A stretch of 43,347 nucleotides of DNA, from assembly GCF_913773725.1 (NCBI RefSeq), contig NZ_CAJYGK010000136.1:1-43347 (forward strand). Direction: 5' to 3'. Below, piece after piece: positions 1 to 8,709 of this stretch (position 1 is its first letter; every line of letters starts with the position of its first letter). Under the pieces are notes generated by a model that made no database searches, was not told where the DNA came from, and worked only from the letters and a program-made list of their open reading frames with translations. Origin of the DNA: an uncultured Aquabacterium sp. (GTDB lineage: Bacteria > Pseudomonadota > Gammaproteobacteria > Burkholderiales > Burkholderiaceae_C). The translations under genes were made by a program, and so were the position numbers.

Positions 1-1876
1 GCCTGGTCCGCACGGCCTGTTCGATGCCGGCGGCATCCAGGCCGCACAGGCTCAGCAGGCGAGCCGGCTCGCCATGTTCGATGAACTGGTCCGGCAAGCC
101 CAGCATCAGCACAGGCTTGACGACGCCAGCCGCAGCCATCGCCTCGGCCACGGCCGACCCGGCGCCCCCCTGCACGCACCCCTCTTCCACCGTCACGATC
201 AGGTCGTGCTCGGCGGCCAGCTGCTTCACCAGCTCGACATCGAGCGGCTTGACGAAGCGCATGTTGGCCACGGTGGCGTCCAACGCCTCGGCCGCCTGGA
301 GGGCCGGATACAGCAGCGTGCCGAACGCCAGGATGGCCACACGCCGCCCCGCTGCCGGCGCCACGGCCTGGCGACGCACCTCGCCCTTGCCCCAGGGCAT
401 GGGGGTGAGGTCGGCGGGCACCGGCACGCCGGCCCCTGCACCACGCGGGTAGCGCACGGCCACCGGATGGTGCTGCGCATAGGCCGCACTCAGGGCCTGG
501 CGGCACTCGGCCTCATCGGCCGGGGTCAGCAGGCTCATGTTCGGGATGCAGCGCACAAAGGCGATGTCGAACGCGCCCATGTGGGTCGCGCCATCCGCGC
601 CCACGATGCCCGCGCGGTCGAGCGCGAACACGACCGGCAGGTTCTGCAGGGCCACGTCGTGGATCAACTGGTCGTAGGCGCGCTGCAGAAAGGTCGAGTA
701 GATCGCCACCACCGGCTTGAGGCCTTCGCAGGCCAGGCCGCCGGCAAACGTCACGGCATGCTGCTCGGCGATGCCGACGTCGAAGTAGCGACCCGGAAAA
801 CGCTGGTGGAACTCGACCATGCCCGAGCCTTCGCGCATGGCCGGCGTGATGCCCACCAGGCGGCTGTCGGCCGCGGCCATGTCGCACAGCCACTGGCCGA
901 ACACCTGCGTGAAGGTGGGCTTGGGCGGCTCGACCGGCGCCGGCTTGACCAGGCCCACGGCCGGGTCGAACTTGCCAGGGCCGTGGTAGGCAATCGGGTC
1001 GGCTTCGGCCAGCTTGTAGCCATAGCCCTTCTTGGTCACCACGTGCAGGAACTGCGGGCCTTCCAGCTCGCGCAGGTTTTCCAGCGTGGGGATCAGGCTG
1101 TCGAGGTCGTGGCCGTCGATCGGGCCGACGTAGTTGAAACCAAACTCTTCGAAGATGGTGCCGGGCACGACCATGCCCTTGGCATGCTCTTCCAGCCGCT
1201 TGGCCAACTCGAACAGCGGCGGCGCGTTCTTCAGCACCTGCTTGGCGCTTTCGCGCGCGGCCGTGTAGAAGCGGCCCGACATCAGGCGCGCCAGGTGGCG
1301 GTTCAGCGCGCCCACCGGCGGCGAGATCGACATGTCGTTGTCGTTGAGCACCACCAGCAGATTGGGCATCTTGCCGGCGTGCGGCACCCCGGCGTTGTTC
1401 AGGGCCTCGAAGGCCATGCCGGCGGTCATCGCGCCGTCGCCGATGATGGCCACGGCCTTGCGCGCCTCGCCGCGCAACTGCGCACCCAGCGCCATGCCCA
1501 GCGCCGCCGAGATCGAGGTGGACGAGTGCGCCGTGCCGAAGGTGTCGTACTCGCTCTCGTCACGCCGCGGGAAGCCGCTCATGCCGCCGAACTGGCGCAG
1601 CGTCGGCATGCGGTCGCGGCGGCCGGTCAGGATCTTGTGCGGATAGGTCTGGTGACCCACGTCCCACACCAGGCGATCGTGCGGCGTCTGGAACACGTGG
1701 TGCAGCGCGATCGTGAGTTCGACCGTGCCCAGGTTGGACGACAGGTGCCCGCCCGTGCGCGACACGCTCTGCAACAGGTACTCGCGCAGTTCGGTGGCCA
1801 GCTGCTTGAGCTCGGACCGAGACAGGTGCCGCAGGTCGGCGGGCTGGTCGATCTTCGACAGCAGGGGGTAAGTCAT
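1..1876 (-). CDS. dxs: 1-deoxy-D-xylulose-5-phosphate synthase, C-terminus cut by window edge
   Basis: DXP synthase condenses pyruvate and glyceraldehyde 3-phosphate, the first step of the non-mevalonate (MEP) isoprenoid pathway, and needs thiamine diphosphate. Visible motifs: HLSSNLG at residues 44-50, GHQTYPHK at 74-81, HSSTS at 117-121 and the ThDP/Mg motif GDGAMTAG with NNAG at 146-163; the pyrimidine-binding and transketolase C-terminal domains follow. About 625 codons are present against a usual 620-640, so only a few terminal residues lie outside the window. I chose ATG at 1876: an AAGG lies 9 bases upstream. An in-frame ATG at 1885 is possible but would sit directly on that AAGG. It is the last gene of xseB-ispA-dxs, a common proteobacterial order that places prenyl diphosphate synthesis beside its precursor supply. 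Confidence 0.97.
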   Translation of the reverse strand, partial: MTYPLLSKIDQPADLRHLSRSELKQLATELREYLLQSVSRTGGHLSSNLGTVELTIALHHVFQTPHDRLVWDVGHQTYPHKILTGRRDRMPTLRQFGGMSGFPRRDESEYDTFGTAHSSTSISAALGMALGAQLRGEARKAVAIIGDGAMTAGMAFEALNNAGVPHAGKMPNLLVVLNDNDMSISPPVGALNRHLARLMSGRFYTAARESAKQVLKNAPPLFELAKRLEEHAKGMVVPGTIFEEFGFNYVGPIDGHDLDSLIPTLENLRELEGPQFLHVVTKKGYGYKLAEADPIAYHGPGKFDPAVGLVKPAPVEPPKPTFTQVFGQWLCDMAAADSRLVGITPAMREGSGMVEFHQRFPGRYFDVGIAEQHAVTFAGGLACEGLKPVVAIYSTFLQRAYDQLIHDVALQNLPVVFALDRAGIVGADGATHMGAFDIAFVRCIPNMSLLTPADEAECRQALSAAYAQHHPVAVRYPRGAGAGVPVPADLTPMPWGKGEVRRQAVAPAAGRRVAILAFGTLLYPALQAAEALDATVANMRFVKPLDVELVKQLAAEHDLIVTVEEGCVQGGAGSAVAEAMAAAGVVKPVLMLGLPDQFIEHGEPARLLSLCGLDAAGIEQAVRTR

Positions 1877-1907
1877 GGTCGTCATCCTTGGGGTGGATTG
1901 CGGGAGC

Positions 1908-2837
1908 TCAGTGGTCACGGCGCACGATGCGCTCGGCAATGGCGGCCAGCGCGCCGGTGGCCTCGGCAGGCAGGCCGCTGCGGGCCAGGGCGTCCAGCGC
2001 TTGCTGCAGCAGGCCGTCGGCCTCGGCACGCGCGCCGTCCAGGCCCAGCAGGCTCACATAGGTCGGTTTGTTGGCGTCGGCGTCCTTGCCGGCGGTCTTG
2101 CCGAGCTTGTCGGAGCCCTGGGTCGCGTCCAGCACGTCGTCGACAATCTGGAAAGCCAGGCCCATGGCGTGGCCGTAGGCGGTCAGCGCCGTCCACGCGG
2201 GCGACTCGGTCGGAATGCCACCACAGGCTGCCCCCATCTGCACACTGGCGCGCAGCAAGGCTCCGGTCTTGCGCTGGTGCATGTCGCGCAGGGTGGCTTC
2301 GTCCAAGGCCTGGCCCACGCTGGCGAGGTCGATCGCCTGGCCGCCGGCCATGCCGGATTCGCCCGAAGCCCGGGCCAGCAGACGCACGAGACGGGCCTGC
2401 AGCGCGGGCGCCACACCGGCGCCCTCGCCTTCTTCCGGCGTCAGCACCTCGAACGCGAGCGCCTGCATGGCATCGCCCGCCAGCATGGCGCAGGCCTCGC
2501 CATAGGCCACATGCACCGTGGGCTTGCCGCGGCGCAGCACGTCGTTGTCCATGCAGGGCATGTCGTCGTGCACCAGCGAATAGGCGTGGATCAGCTCGAC
2601 CGCGCAGGCGGCACGCAACGCGGCTTCGGCGCCGGCCTCGGTGTGGCATGCCCCGACGGCCTCGGCCGCCGCCTGCACCAGCAAGGCGCGAAGGCGCTTG
2701 CCACCGTCGAGCACGCCATAGCGCATGGCTTCGCCCAGCCGGGCCGGGGCCTCTGCGGGCACCCAGCGGTCCAGCCCGGCCTCAACGCGCAGCAGGACAT
2801 CGGCTGTCCAGCGGCCCCAAACGGCGGCATCACTCAT
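1908..2837 (-). CDS. ispA: Farnesyl diphosphate synthase (short-chain polyprenyl synthase)
   Basis: IspA adds isopentenyl diphosphate units to dimethylallyl and geranyl diphosphate to give farnesyl diphosphate, the precursor of quinone side chains and undecaprenyl phosphate. The 309-residue protein shows the GKRLR segment at 46-50, the first aspartate-rich motif DDMPCMD at 91-97 and the second, DDVLD, at 233-237. Both are intact, so catalysis is expected. The start overlaps the stop of xseB by 4 bp (ATGA), which implies translational coupling; dxs follows 31 bp downstream. Length and motifs agree with bacterial FPP synthases rather than octaprenyl synthases. Confidence 0.96.
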   Translation of the reverse strand: MSDAAVWGRWTADVLLRVEAGLDRWVPAEAPARLGEAMRYGVLDGGKRLRALLVQAAAEAVGACHTEAGAEAALRAACAVELIHAYSLVHDDMPCMDNDVLRRGKPTVHVAYGEACAMLAGDAMQALAFEVLTPEEGEGAGVAPALQARLVRLLARASGESGMAGGQAIDLASVGQALDEATLRDMHQRKTGALLRASVQMGAACGGIPTESPAWTALTAYGHAMGLAFQIVDDVLDATQGSDKLGKTAGKDADANKPTYVSLLGLDGARAEADGLLQQALDALARSGLPAEATGALAAIAERIVRRDH

Positions 2838-3091
2838 GCTTCATCCCAGGGCTTGAGCTGGCCGTCTTCCAGCAGCTTGACCTGGGCCTCGACCGCCTCC
2901 AGGCGCGTGCGGCAGAACTGCAGCAACTGCGCACCGCGCTGGTAGCTGCCCAGCAGTTGCTCAAGGGGCAGCGCTCCGCTCTCCATCTGGCTGACGAGCT
3001 GCTCGAGCTCGGCCAGGGCGGCCTCGTACGTCGCAGGCAATGCGACGTCAGCAGATGGGGAACCGGCGCCGCCGGCGGAGGACTTGGCCAT
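2834..3091 (-). CDS. xseB: Exodeoxyribonuclease VII small subunit
   Basis: This 85-residue protein is the small subunit of exonuclease VII, which with XseA degrades single-stranded DNA from both ends. It has the family core from residue about 21: an N-terminal [17 protein letters not shown] helix, a short turn with LPLEQLL, then a second long helix ending KLLEDG. A 20-residue low-complexity Ala/Gly/Ser leader precedes the core. The ATG at 3091 was chosen because upstream in-frame sequence has no family similarity. First gene of the xseB-ispA-dxs unit; it overlaps ispA by 4 bp. xseA is not in the window. Confidence 0.93.
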   Translation of the reverse strand: MAKSSAGGAGSPSADVALPATYEAALAELEQLVSQMESGALPLEQLLGSYQRGAQLLQFCRTRLEAVEAQVKLLEDGQLKPWDEA

Positions 3092-3264
3092 GGTCTTGCC
3101 TGAGGGTGAGCCCGTGTCCGGGCAAACGCGTATTCTATTTCGAGGCGCCTGGCCCCGACGCGCACGGGGCGCTGCCACCGTACCTTCACTTCCGGGGCAG
3201 GCCACGCACCGCAGGCGCATGGCAATGGTGCCCCTTTCCGTTTGACAGGGATCAGAGACGGGCT

Positions 3265-3293
3265 TTGCCTCGGGGAAAGCCCGCGGGTACAAT
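3265..3293 (+). promoter_or_regulatory. Sigma-70 promoter candidate upstream of the Rieske gene
   Basis: TTGCCT at 3265-3270 and TACAAT at 3288-3293 are separated by 17 bases, giving a start near 3299. It lies about 220 bases upstream of the Rieske start codon, so it drives either a long leader or a separate RNA. Judged by eye only. Confidence 0.5.
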
Positions 3294-3298
3294 ACAAG

Positions 3299-3441
3299 GT
3301 TCCCCGGAATGCTCCCCGCATGGTGACCGTTTGGGCTGAGTCCAGCACCGTCGTCGCCCTGCACGCTGGCGTTTCGGGTTTTTTGTGGCCCCCTCTCGCC
3401 GGACACTTCTTCGGGTGTCACATCGGCCTGGGGGATTTTCC
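3299..3441 (+). ncRNA. Candidate structured RNA or long structured leader
   Basis: Downstream of the promoter the two ends of the stretch can pair: TTCCCCGG (3300-3307) with CCTGGGGGA (3427-3435, one bulge), and inside that ATGGTGACCG (3320-3329) with CGGGTGTCACAT (3412-3423, bulged). Inner hairpins include CCAGC/GCTGG around 3342-3368. A competing local hairpin GACAC/GTGTC (3402-3419) excludes the second stem. A rod with paired ends recalls 6S RNA, but I see no conserved sequence that proves this and 143 bases would be short. It may equally be the untranslated leader of the Rieske mRNA. Confidence 0.3.
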
Positions 3442-3520
3442 AAACCTCTGGCAGCCATCCGGGCCCGCCCCGCCAGCCACCAGAGGGGGTTGACATTGGT
3501 TTTTGGAGATCCTGGGGATC

Positions 3521-4663
3521 ATGTCCGACCTGAGTCCTGCGCTCAACGCCCTTCGCCGCAGCCGCACGCAGCTGCCCGTGTCCGTCTACTTCGACGAATC
3601 ACTGTACAAGGAGGAGCTCGAACGCATCTTTCAGTCCGGTCCGCGCTACCTCGGCCACGCCCTGAGCGTGCCCGAGGTCGGCGACTACTATGCCCTGCCC
3701 CAGGAAAACGAAGGCCGCGCGCTGGTGCGCACCAAGGACGGCATCGAGCTGATCTCGAACGTCTGCCGCCACCGCCAGGCCATCATGCTCAAGGGCCGCG
3801 GCAACAGCCGCAACAACATCGTGTGCCCGCTGCACCGCTGGACCTACTCGCACAAGGGCGAGCTGATCGGCGCGCCGCACTTCGACCACGACCCGTGCCT
3901 GAACCTGAACAACTACAAGGTGCGTGACTGGAACGGCCTGCTGTTCGAGGACAACGGCCGCGACATCGCCGCCGACCTGGCCAACATCGATGCGCGCTTC
4001 AAGCCGGGCGGCGACCTGGACTTCTCGGGCTTCGTGCTCGACCGCGTCGAGCTGCACGAGTGCAACTACAACTGGAAGACCTTCATCGAGGTCTATCTGG
4101 AGGACTACCACGTCGGCCCCTTCCACCCCGGTCTGGGCAACTTCGTGACCTGCGATGACCTGCGCTGGGACATGGCCAAGGAGTACTCGGTGCAGACCGT
4201 GGGCGTGGCGTCCACCTTCGACCGCCCGGGCTCCGACGTCTACAAGAAGTGGCACGACGTGGTCATGAAGTACCGCGGCGGCGAAAAGCCCTCGCAGGGC
4301 GCCGTCTGGCTGACCTACTACCCGACGATGATGGTCGAGTGGTATCCGCATGTGCTGGTGGTGTCGAACATGTACCCGCAGGGCCCGCAGAAGACGCTCA
4401 ACGTGGTGGAGTTCTACTACCCCGAAGAGATAGCCGCCTTCGAGCGCGAGTTCGTCGAGGCCCAGCAGGCCGCCTACATGGAGACCTGCATCGAGGACGA
4501 CGAGATTGCCGAGCGCATGGACGCCGGCCGCAAGGCGCTGATGGAGCGCGGCGACAACGAGGTCGGCCCCTATCAGAGCCCGATGGAAGACGGCATGCAG
4601 CACTTCCATGAGTGGTACCGCCGCGCCATGGGCTGGCCTGCCGAGTCCGACGACCGCCCCTGA
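3521..4663 (+). CDS. Rieske [2Fe-2S] aromatic ring-hydroxylating oxygenase, alpha-subunit type
   Basis: A 380-residue oxygenase component with an N-terminal Rieske domain (C82-x-H84 ... C102-x2-H105, binding the [2Fe-2S] cluster) and a catalytic domain whose mononuclear iron ligands are visible in EDYHVGPFH at 194-202 (H197, H202; the carboxylate lies further downstream). The family uses reductase-supplied electrons and O2 to hydroxylate or demethylate small substrates; the substrate here is unknown. No small subunit, ferredoxin or reductase gene is adjacent. ATG at 3521 is preferred, preceded by a G-rich stretch; an in-frame TTG at 3503 is an alternative. The gene is divergent from xseB-ispA-dxs. 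A transporter starts at its end, so it may share a transcript with it. Confidence 0.88.
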   Translation: MSDLSPALNALRRSRTQLPVSVYFDESLYKEELERIFQSGPRYLGHALSVPEVGDYYALPQENEGRALVRTKDGIELISNVCRHRQAIMLKGRGNSRNNIVCPLHRWTYSHKGELIGAPHFDHDPCLNLNNYKVRDWNGLLFEDNGRDIAADLANIDARFKPGGDLDFSGFVLDRVELHECNYNWKTFIEVYLEDYHVGPFHPGLGNFVTCDDLRWDMAKEYSVQTVGVASTFDRPGSDVYKKWHDVVMKYRGGEKPSQGAVWLTYYPTMMVEWYPHVLVVSNMYPQGPQKTLNVVEFYYPEEIAAFEREFVEAQQAAYMETCIEDDEIAERMDAGRKALMERGDNEVGPYQSPMEDGMQHFHEWYRRAMGWPAESDDRP

Positions 4664-4677
4664 CCCGCCCTTCGCCC

Positions 4678-5598
4678 TTGCGCGCCACCTTCAACCGCCT
4701 GTCGGCGCCGTGGCTCATGGTCACGGCCACGGTGCTGTTCGCGCTGATGGGCGTGTGCGTGAAAATGGCCTCCCAGACGGCCTCCACCGGGGAGGTCGTT
4801 TTCTTTCGCGGCGGCGTGGGTGCCGTGATGATGGGGCTGCTGGCCTGGCGCACCGGCCTGAGCCTGCGCACCGCCGTGCCGCTGCTGCACGTGCAGCGGG
4901 GCGCGTCCGGCGTCACGGCGCTGGCCCTGTGGTTCTACACGCTGGGCACGCTGCCGCTGTCGACAGCGGTCACCCTGAACTACATGTCCTCGGTGTGGAT
5001 GGCCGTGTTCCTGGTGCTGCAACTGGCCTGGCGGCGCTGGCGCGGGCAGGACGTGCCCACCATCCCCTTGCCCCTGCTCGGCGCCGTCGTGGTGGGTTTC
5101 CTCGGCGTCACCCTGGTGCTGCGACCCACCATCGAGCGCGACCTTTGGCTGCAGGGCTTGGTGGGCCTGGCGTCCGGCATGCTGTCGGCAGTCGCCTACT
5201 TTCAGGTCGCCAGCCTCGGTCGGGCCGGGGAGCCGGAGGTCCGCGTTGTGTTCTATTTCTCGCTGTTCGGCGCCGTCTCGGGCCTGCTGATCAGCGGGGT
5301 CGAAGCGCTGTACCGCGGGTCGACCTGGTCGTGGCCAACCGACACCACCCTGTTGTGGCTGCTGGGCACAGGCCTGTTTGCCACCCTCGCCCAGGTCTGC
5401 ATGACGCGCGCCTATGCGCGGGGCAACGCGCTGGTCATGGCCAGCCTGCAGTACCTCGGCATTGCACACGCCTTCGTGCTGGGCGTGCTGCTGTTCGACG
5501 ACCCGGTCCACGCGGTGGCCGTGGTCGGCATGGCCCTCATTGTCCTGGCCGGCATCGCAGCCACCCAGGCCAGCGCACCGCTCAAGACTCGTCGCTGA
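4678..5598 (+). CDS. DMT-superfamily (EamA) transporter
   Basis: An inner-membrane protein of about 306 residues with roughly ten hydrophobic segments arranged as two EamA repeats, as in drug/metabolite exporters of the YdcZ/RhaT superfamily. The substrate cannot be told from sequence. The start is uncertain: TTG at 4678 (just after the Rieske stop at 4663) and ATG at 4717 both give a plausible first membrane segment, while a GTG at 4612 would overlap the Rieske gene by 50 bases and add a charged, non-homologous-looking leader. Its stop codon TGA abuts the stop of the convergent ZIP gene, forming TGATCA. Probably co-transcribed with the Rieske gene. Confidence 0.85.
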   Translation: MRATFNRLSAPWLMVTATVLFALMGVCVKMASQTASTGEVVFFRGGVGAVMMGLLAWRTGLSLRTAVPLLHVQRGASGVTALALWFYTLGTLPLSTAVTLNYMSSVWMAVFLVLQLAWRRWRGQDVPTIPLPLLGAVVVGFLGVTLVLRPTIERDLWLQGLVGLASGMLSAVAYFQVASLGRAGEPEVRVVFYFSLFGAVSGLLISGVEALYRGSTWSWPTDTTLLWLLGTGLFATLAQVCMTRAYARGNALVMASLQYLGIAHAFVLGVLLFDDPVHAVAVVGMALIVLAGIAATQASAPLKTRR

Positions 5599-6465
5599 TC
5601 AGCGGGTGTCGCCGGCGTGGCGATGTGCGGCATCGGGCGCCGGCGGGTGCTCCGGTGTGGCAGCATCGTGGTGATGCGCATCGCGCTGCTCGTGGTGGTG
5701 CAGGCCGCTGACAATGGCGGCGATCATGCCCAGACCCGCGGCCAGCCACACGATCTGCAGCGCCGTCTCGCGCCAGTGCAATCGCTTCTGCAACTGCGGG
5801 ATCAGGTCGGCCACGGCCACGTAGATGAAGCTGCTGGCCGCCACCACCATCATGTAGGGCAGGTAATCCTGCCAGGGCGCGATCAGGAAGTAGCCGAGCA
5901 CGCCGCCGACCACGGCCGCCATGCCGGAAATCATGTTGTAGACCAGCGCGCGAACCCGCGAGAAGCCGGCGTTGACCAGCACGATGTAGTCGCCCACTTC
6001 CTGCGGGATCTCGTGGGCGATGATGGCCAGTGCGGTGACGAGCCCGATGTGCGGATCGGCCAGAAAGGCCGCCGCGATCAGCACACCGTCGCAGAAGTTG
6101 TGGATGCTGTCGCCGATGAGCACGCTCCAGCCGCCGCGCCCGGCCTGTTCTGCATCGAAGCCATGATGGTGATCGTGGTGATCGTGCTCGTGGTGATGGC
6201 CGTGGCGGTAGAGCTCGGCCTTCTCGAGCAGGAAGAAGAACATCAGCCCGCCCAGCAGCGTCAGGAACAGCGAGTGCGGCGCGACGTTGCTTTCGAAGGC
6301 CTCGGGCAGCACATGCAGCAGCGCCGTTCCCAGCAGCACACCGGTCGACAGGCTCACCAGATGTCGGACGATCAGGCCCAGCAGGGGTGCCGACACGGCA
6401 GCCGCCAGGCCGACAGAAACCACGCCGCCCAGAAAGGTGGCTGCGACGATGTAAAGCAGGGTCAT
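5599..6465 (-). CDS. ZIP-family divalent metal transporter
   Basis: A 288-residue inner-membrane protein of the ZIP family, which imports Zn2+ and other divalent cations. The conserved metal-site helices are present: HNFCDG at 122-127 (usual HNxxDG) and HEIPQE at 151-156. Two histidine-rich stretches likely bind metal: residues 88-101 in the loop between membrane segments 3 and 4, and the C-terminal tail from about 252. Eight membrane segments can be drawn. It stands alone on this strand between a convergent DMT transporter and the divergent ppx gene. No Zur-type palindrome was recognised in the 78-bp upstream gap. The substrate (zinc, iron or manganese) is not settled by sequence. Confidence 0.93.
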   Translation of the reverse strand: MTLLYIVAATFLGGVVSVGLAAAVSAPLLGLIVRHLVSLSTGVLLGTALLHVLPEAFESNVAPHSLFLTLLGGLMFFFLLEKAELYRHGHHHEHDHHDHHHGFDAEQAGRGGWSVLIGDSIHNFCDGVLIAAAFLADPHIGLVTALAIIAHEIPQEVGDYIVLVNAGFSRVRALVYNMISGMAAVVGGVLGYFLIAPWQDYLPYMMVVAASSFIYVAVADLIPQLQKRLHWRETALQIVWLAAGLGMIAAIVSGLHHHEQRDAHHHDAATPEHPPAPDAAHRHAGDTR

Positions 6466-6543
6466 CGACCGATCCTAGCAAACCTGTCAACACCTGCCTG
6501 GCGTCGCGCCGAAGGTGTCACGTAACCGGGGGACAATAGGCAG

Positions 6544-8103
6544 ATGGACACACTGCTGCGCACCAAGACGGGCAAAGGCCAGGGCACCCTGGAACCCAGC
6601 CGCTTTCCTCACCTGCTGGCGGCCATCGACATGGGCTCCAACAGCTTTCGTCTCGAGATCGCCGAACTGGGCCGGGGCAAGTACAAGCGCATCGACTACC
6701 TGAAGGAGACGGTGCGGCTGGGCGCAGGTCTGGATGCGCACGGCCTGCTGACCGAAGAGGCCACCCAGCGTGGTCTGGCCTGTCTGGCTCGCTTTGCGCA
6801 GCGCCTCAAGGGCTTTGCATCGTGGCAGGTTCGGGCGGTGGCCACCCAGACCTTGCGCGAAGCCCGCAACCGCGACGCCTTCCTGCAGCGAGGCAACCTG
6901 GTGCTGGGGCATCCCATCGAGGTGATCTCGGGCCGCGAAGAGGCCAGGCTGATTTTCCAGGGTGTGGCCCGACTGCAGGCCAGCGAGTTGCCCCGGCTCG
7001 TCATCGACATCGGCGGGCGCTCGACCGAAATGATCCTGGGACATGGCCGCACCCCGCAACGCACCGAGTCCTTCGGCGTCGGCAGCGTGAGCCTGTCACT
7101 GCAGCACTTCCCCAACGGACGGTTTACCCCGGAGGCCTTCCGCGCCGCCCAGATCGCCGCGGGCGCCGAACTGGAAGAAGCACTGACCCTGTTCCAGCGC
7201 GAACAGTGGCAAGAAGCACTGGGATCGTCGGGCACCGTGGGCGCGGTCTCGCAGATTCTTGCGGCCAATGGCATCACCGACGGCACCATCACCCCCGAGG
7301 CGCTGCGCTGGTGCATCAGCCGCTGCATTGAAGCCGGCCACCTCGACGCCTTGAACCTGCCTGGACTCAAGCCCGAGCGCAAGGCCGTGCTGGGCGGCGG
7401 CCTGAGCATCCTCTACACACTGGCCATGCAGTTCGACATCGAAGCGCTGCGACCAGCCAAGGGCGCCCTGCGCCAGGGGGTCATCTTCGACCTGGACGAG
7501 CGCGTGGAAGCAGCACGCAACCACCGCCTGCCCGACCCGCGCGACAGCTCCGTGCGCGAACTGCAGCAGCGATTCCAGGTCGATGTGGCGCAGGCCGAAC
7601 GCGTGCGCCTGCGCGCGCTGCAGCTTTGGACATCCTTGCAGTCGGGCACACCCTCGGGTGACAGCGACGACGCCCGAGAGCTGGGCTGGGCCAGCGCCTT
7701 GCACGAGATCGGCATGATGGTGTCCCACCACGATCACCACCGCCACAGTGCCTACCTGCTGGGCCATGTCGATGCATCGGGCTTCTCACAGTCGCAGCTG
7801 CGCCGGCTGGCGACGCTGGTTCTGGGTCAGCGCGGTGAACTCATCAAGCTGGCCGAATTCCTGCACGACACCGCCCTGATGGACCTCGTGCTGTGTCTGC
7901 GCCTGGCCCTCATCCTTCACCATGCCCGTGTTGACCTGCCGCGGCAGGTGGCCACACTCAAGGCGGGCCGAGGTCGCTCCCGTCTGGTGCTTTCACGCCG
8001 CTGGGCGGAGCAGCACCCCCGCACCCTGCACCTGCTCAACGAAGAAGCCCTGCGCTGGGCGCGTCAAGGCGATCGCCACCTCGACATCACGCTGGAAGCC
8101 TGA
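6544..8103 (+). CDS. ppx: Exopolyphosphatase / guanosine pentaphosphate phosphatase family
   Basis: A 519-residue Ppx/GppA phosphatase, which releases phosphate from the ends of polyphosphate or from pppGpp. The N-terminal ASKHA fold shows the phosphate-1 loop DMGSNSFRLEI at 29-39 and the phosphate-2 motif DIGGRSTEMI at 155-164, with GREEARLI at 130-137 between. The C-terminal HD-like helical domain includes HEIGMMVSHHDHH near 386-398. Full length argues for Ppx rather than a truncated form. No ppk lies adjacent. The ATG at 6544 has only a weak AGG before it and a GACAAT box six bases upstream, so the message may be nearly leaderless. It converges on tssQ. Confidence 0.93.
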   Translation: MDTLLRTKTGKGQGTLEPSRFPHLLAAIDMGSNSFRLEIAELGRGKYKRIDYLKETVRLGAGLDAHGLLTEEATQRGLACLARFAQRLKGFASWQVRAVATQTLREARNRDAFLQRGNLVLGHPIEVISGREEARLIFQGVARLQASELPRLVIDIGGRSTEMILGHGRTPQRTESFGVGSVSLSLQHFPNGRFTPEAFRAAQIAAGAELEEALTLFQREQWQEALGSSGTVGAVSQILAANGITDGTITPEALRWCISRCIEAGHLDALNLPGLKPERKAVLGGGLSILYTLAMQFDIEALRPAKGALRQGVIFDLDERVEAARNHRLPDPRDSSVRELQQRFQVDVAQAERVRLRALQLWTSLQSGTPSGDSDDARELGWASALHEIGMMVSHHDHHRHSAYLLGHVDASGFSQSQLRRLATLVLGQRGELIKLAEFLHDTALMDLVLCLRLALILHHARVDLPRQVATLKAGRGRSRLVLSRRWAEQHPRTLHLLNEEALRWARQGDRHLDITLEA

Positions 8104-8136
8104 ACCGCGCGGCGCCACGCCCGCGGCCATCGACCG

Positions 8137-8697
8137 TCACTTGGTGCGGGCGCGCCGCGGCGTGCTGGTGGTGCGGGCATCGGCCATGGCGCGCTGATAG
8201 GCACGCGCCCACATGGGATGACCTGACTCGGTCTTGCTCAGGGCGAAGGCGGGGTCGGCCGCACGGGCCGCACGGAAGGCCTCCAGACACTGCTTCTCGC
8301 GCTGACTGGTGCAATAGATGAAGGCCAGGTGCTTGTGGGCATTGGCCCGATCGACGCCACTGGCGAGCCCATCCTTGAGGGCCTGGCGCAGCTGCACTTC
8401 GGCCATGGCGTACTTGCCGCCCTGATACGAGCGCACGCCCTGGGCCAGCGTCTGCTCGGCCGGTGGGGTGGTCGGTTGTACTACAGCCGGCGGAGAGGCC
8501 GGACCAGCGGGCGCGGCAGCCGGCGCGGCCGGTCGCACCGACGGCGGCGGCCCCGGGTCCACCGCAGGGCGCGTCGGGGCGTTCTGGCAGGCTGCCAGCA
8601 TCAGCACCACGGGGCCCAGCAACAGGCTCCGGCCCGAGACGCGGGACCACAGGGCAGACGGCACGGCCCTTGATGGGCGGCTGCGGACAGACTTCAT
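8137..8697 (-). CDS. tssQ: TssQ-family type VI secretion-associated lipoprotein
   Basis: A 186-residue predicted lipoprotein. A long positively charged N-region precedes a hydrophobic stretch and lipobox LAAC with C37 as the lipidated cysteine; a Pro/Ala-rich linker (about 40-85) follows. The C-terminal domain resembles TssQ-family proteins: a gene-specific TPR-like pair with KHLAFIYC near 130 and a DPAFALS...GHPMW block near 155-170. TssQ proteins are found with type VI secretion loci of Burkholderiales, role poorly known. Here the gene lies 12 bp behind a Ser/Thr kinase at the end of the ribBA-ribH-nusB unit and no Tss structural gene is in the window, so a secretion role is inferred from family resemblance only. 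Confidence 0.75.
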   Translation of the reverse strand: MKSVRSRPSRAVPSALWSRVSGRSLLLGPVVLMLAACQNAPTRPAVDPGPPPSVRPAAPAAAPAGPASPPAVVQPTTPPAEQTLAQGVRSYQGGKYAMAEVQLRQALKDGLASGVDRANAHKHLAFIYCTSQREKQCLEAFRAARAADPAFALSKTESGHPMWARAYQRAMADARTTSTPRRARTK

Positions 8698-8709
8698 GGT
8701 GAATGAGGA

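Larger units (their letters stand above)
3092..3520. other. Divergent intergenic region between xseB and the Rieske gene
   Basis: This 429-base stretch has no convincing gene; open frames in it look like accidental extensions of xseB or the Rieske gene. It holds a plus-strand promoter candidate (3265-3293), a foldable transcript (about 3299-3441), a T-run at 3379-3384 and a TTGACA at 3491-3496 without an acceptable -10 partner. See the separate entries. Confidence 0.6.

Noticed and set aside
74..3103. A 1009-codon plus-strand open frame
   Set aside because: It is antisense to dxs, ispA and xseB, is very rich in His, Arg, Gln and Gly, and has no family similarity; a typical shadow in G+C-rich DNA.
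3491..3520. Promoter TTGACA at 3491-3496 for the Rieske gene
   Set aside because: No -10 lies at 16-18 bases, and the start codon would fall before a normal transcription start.
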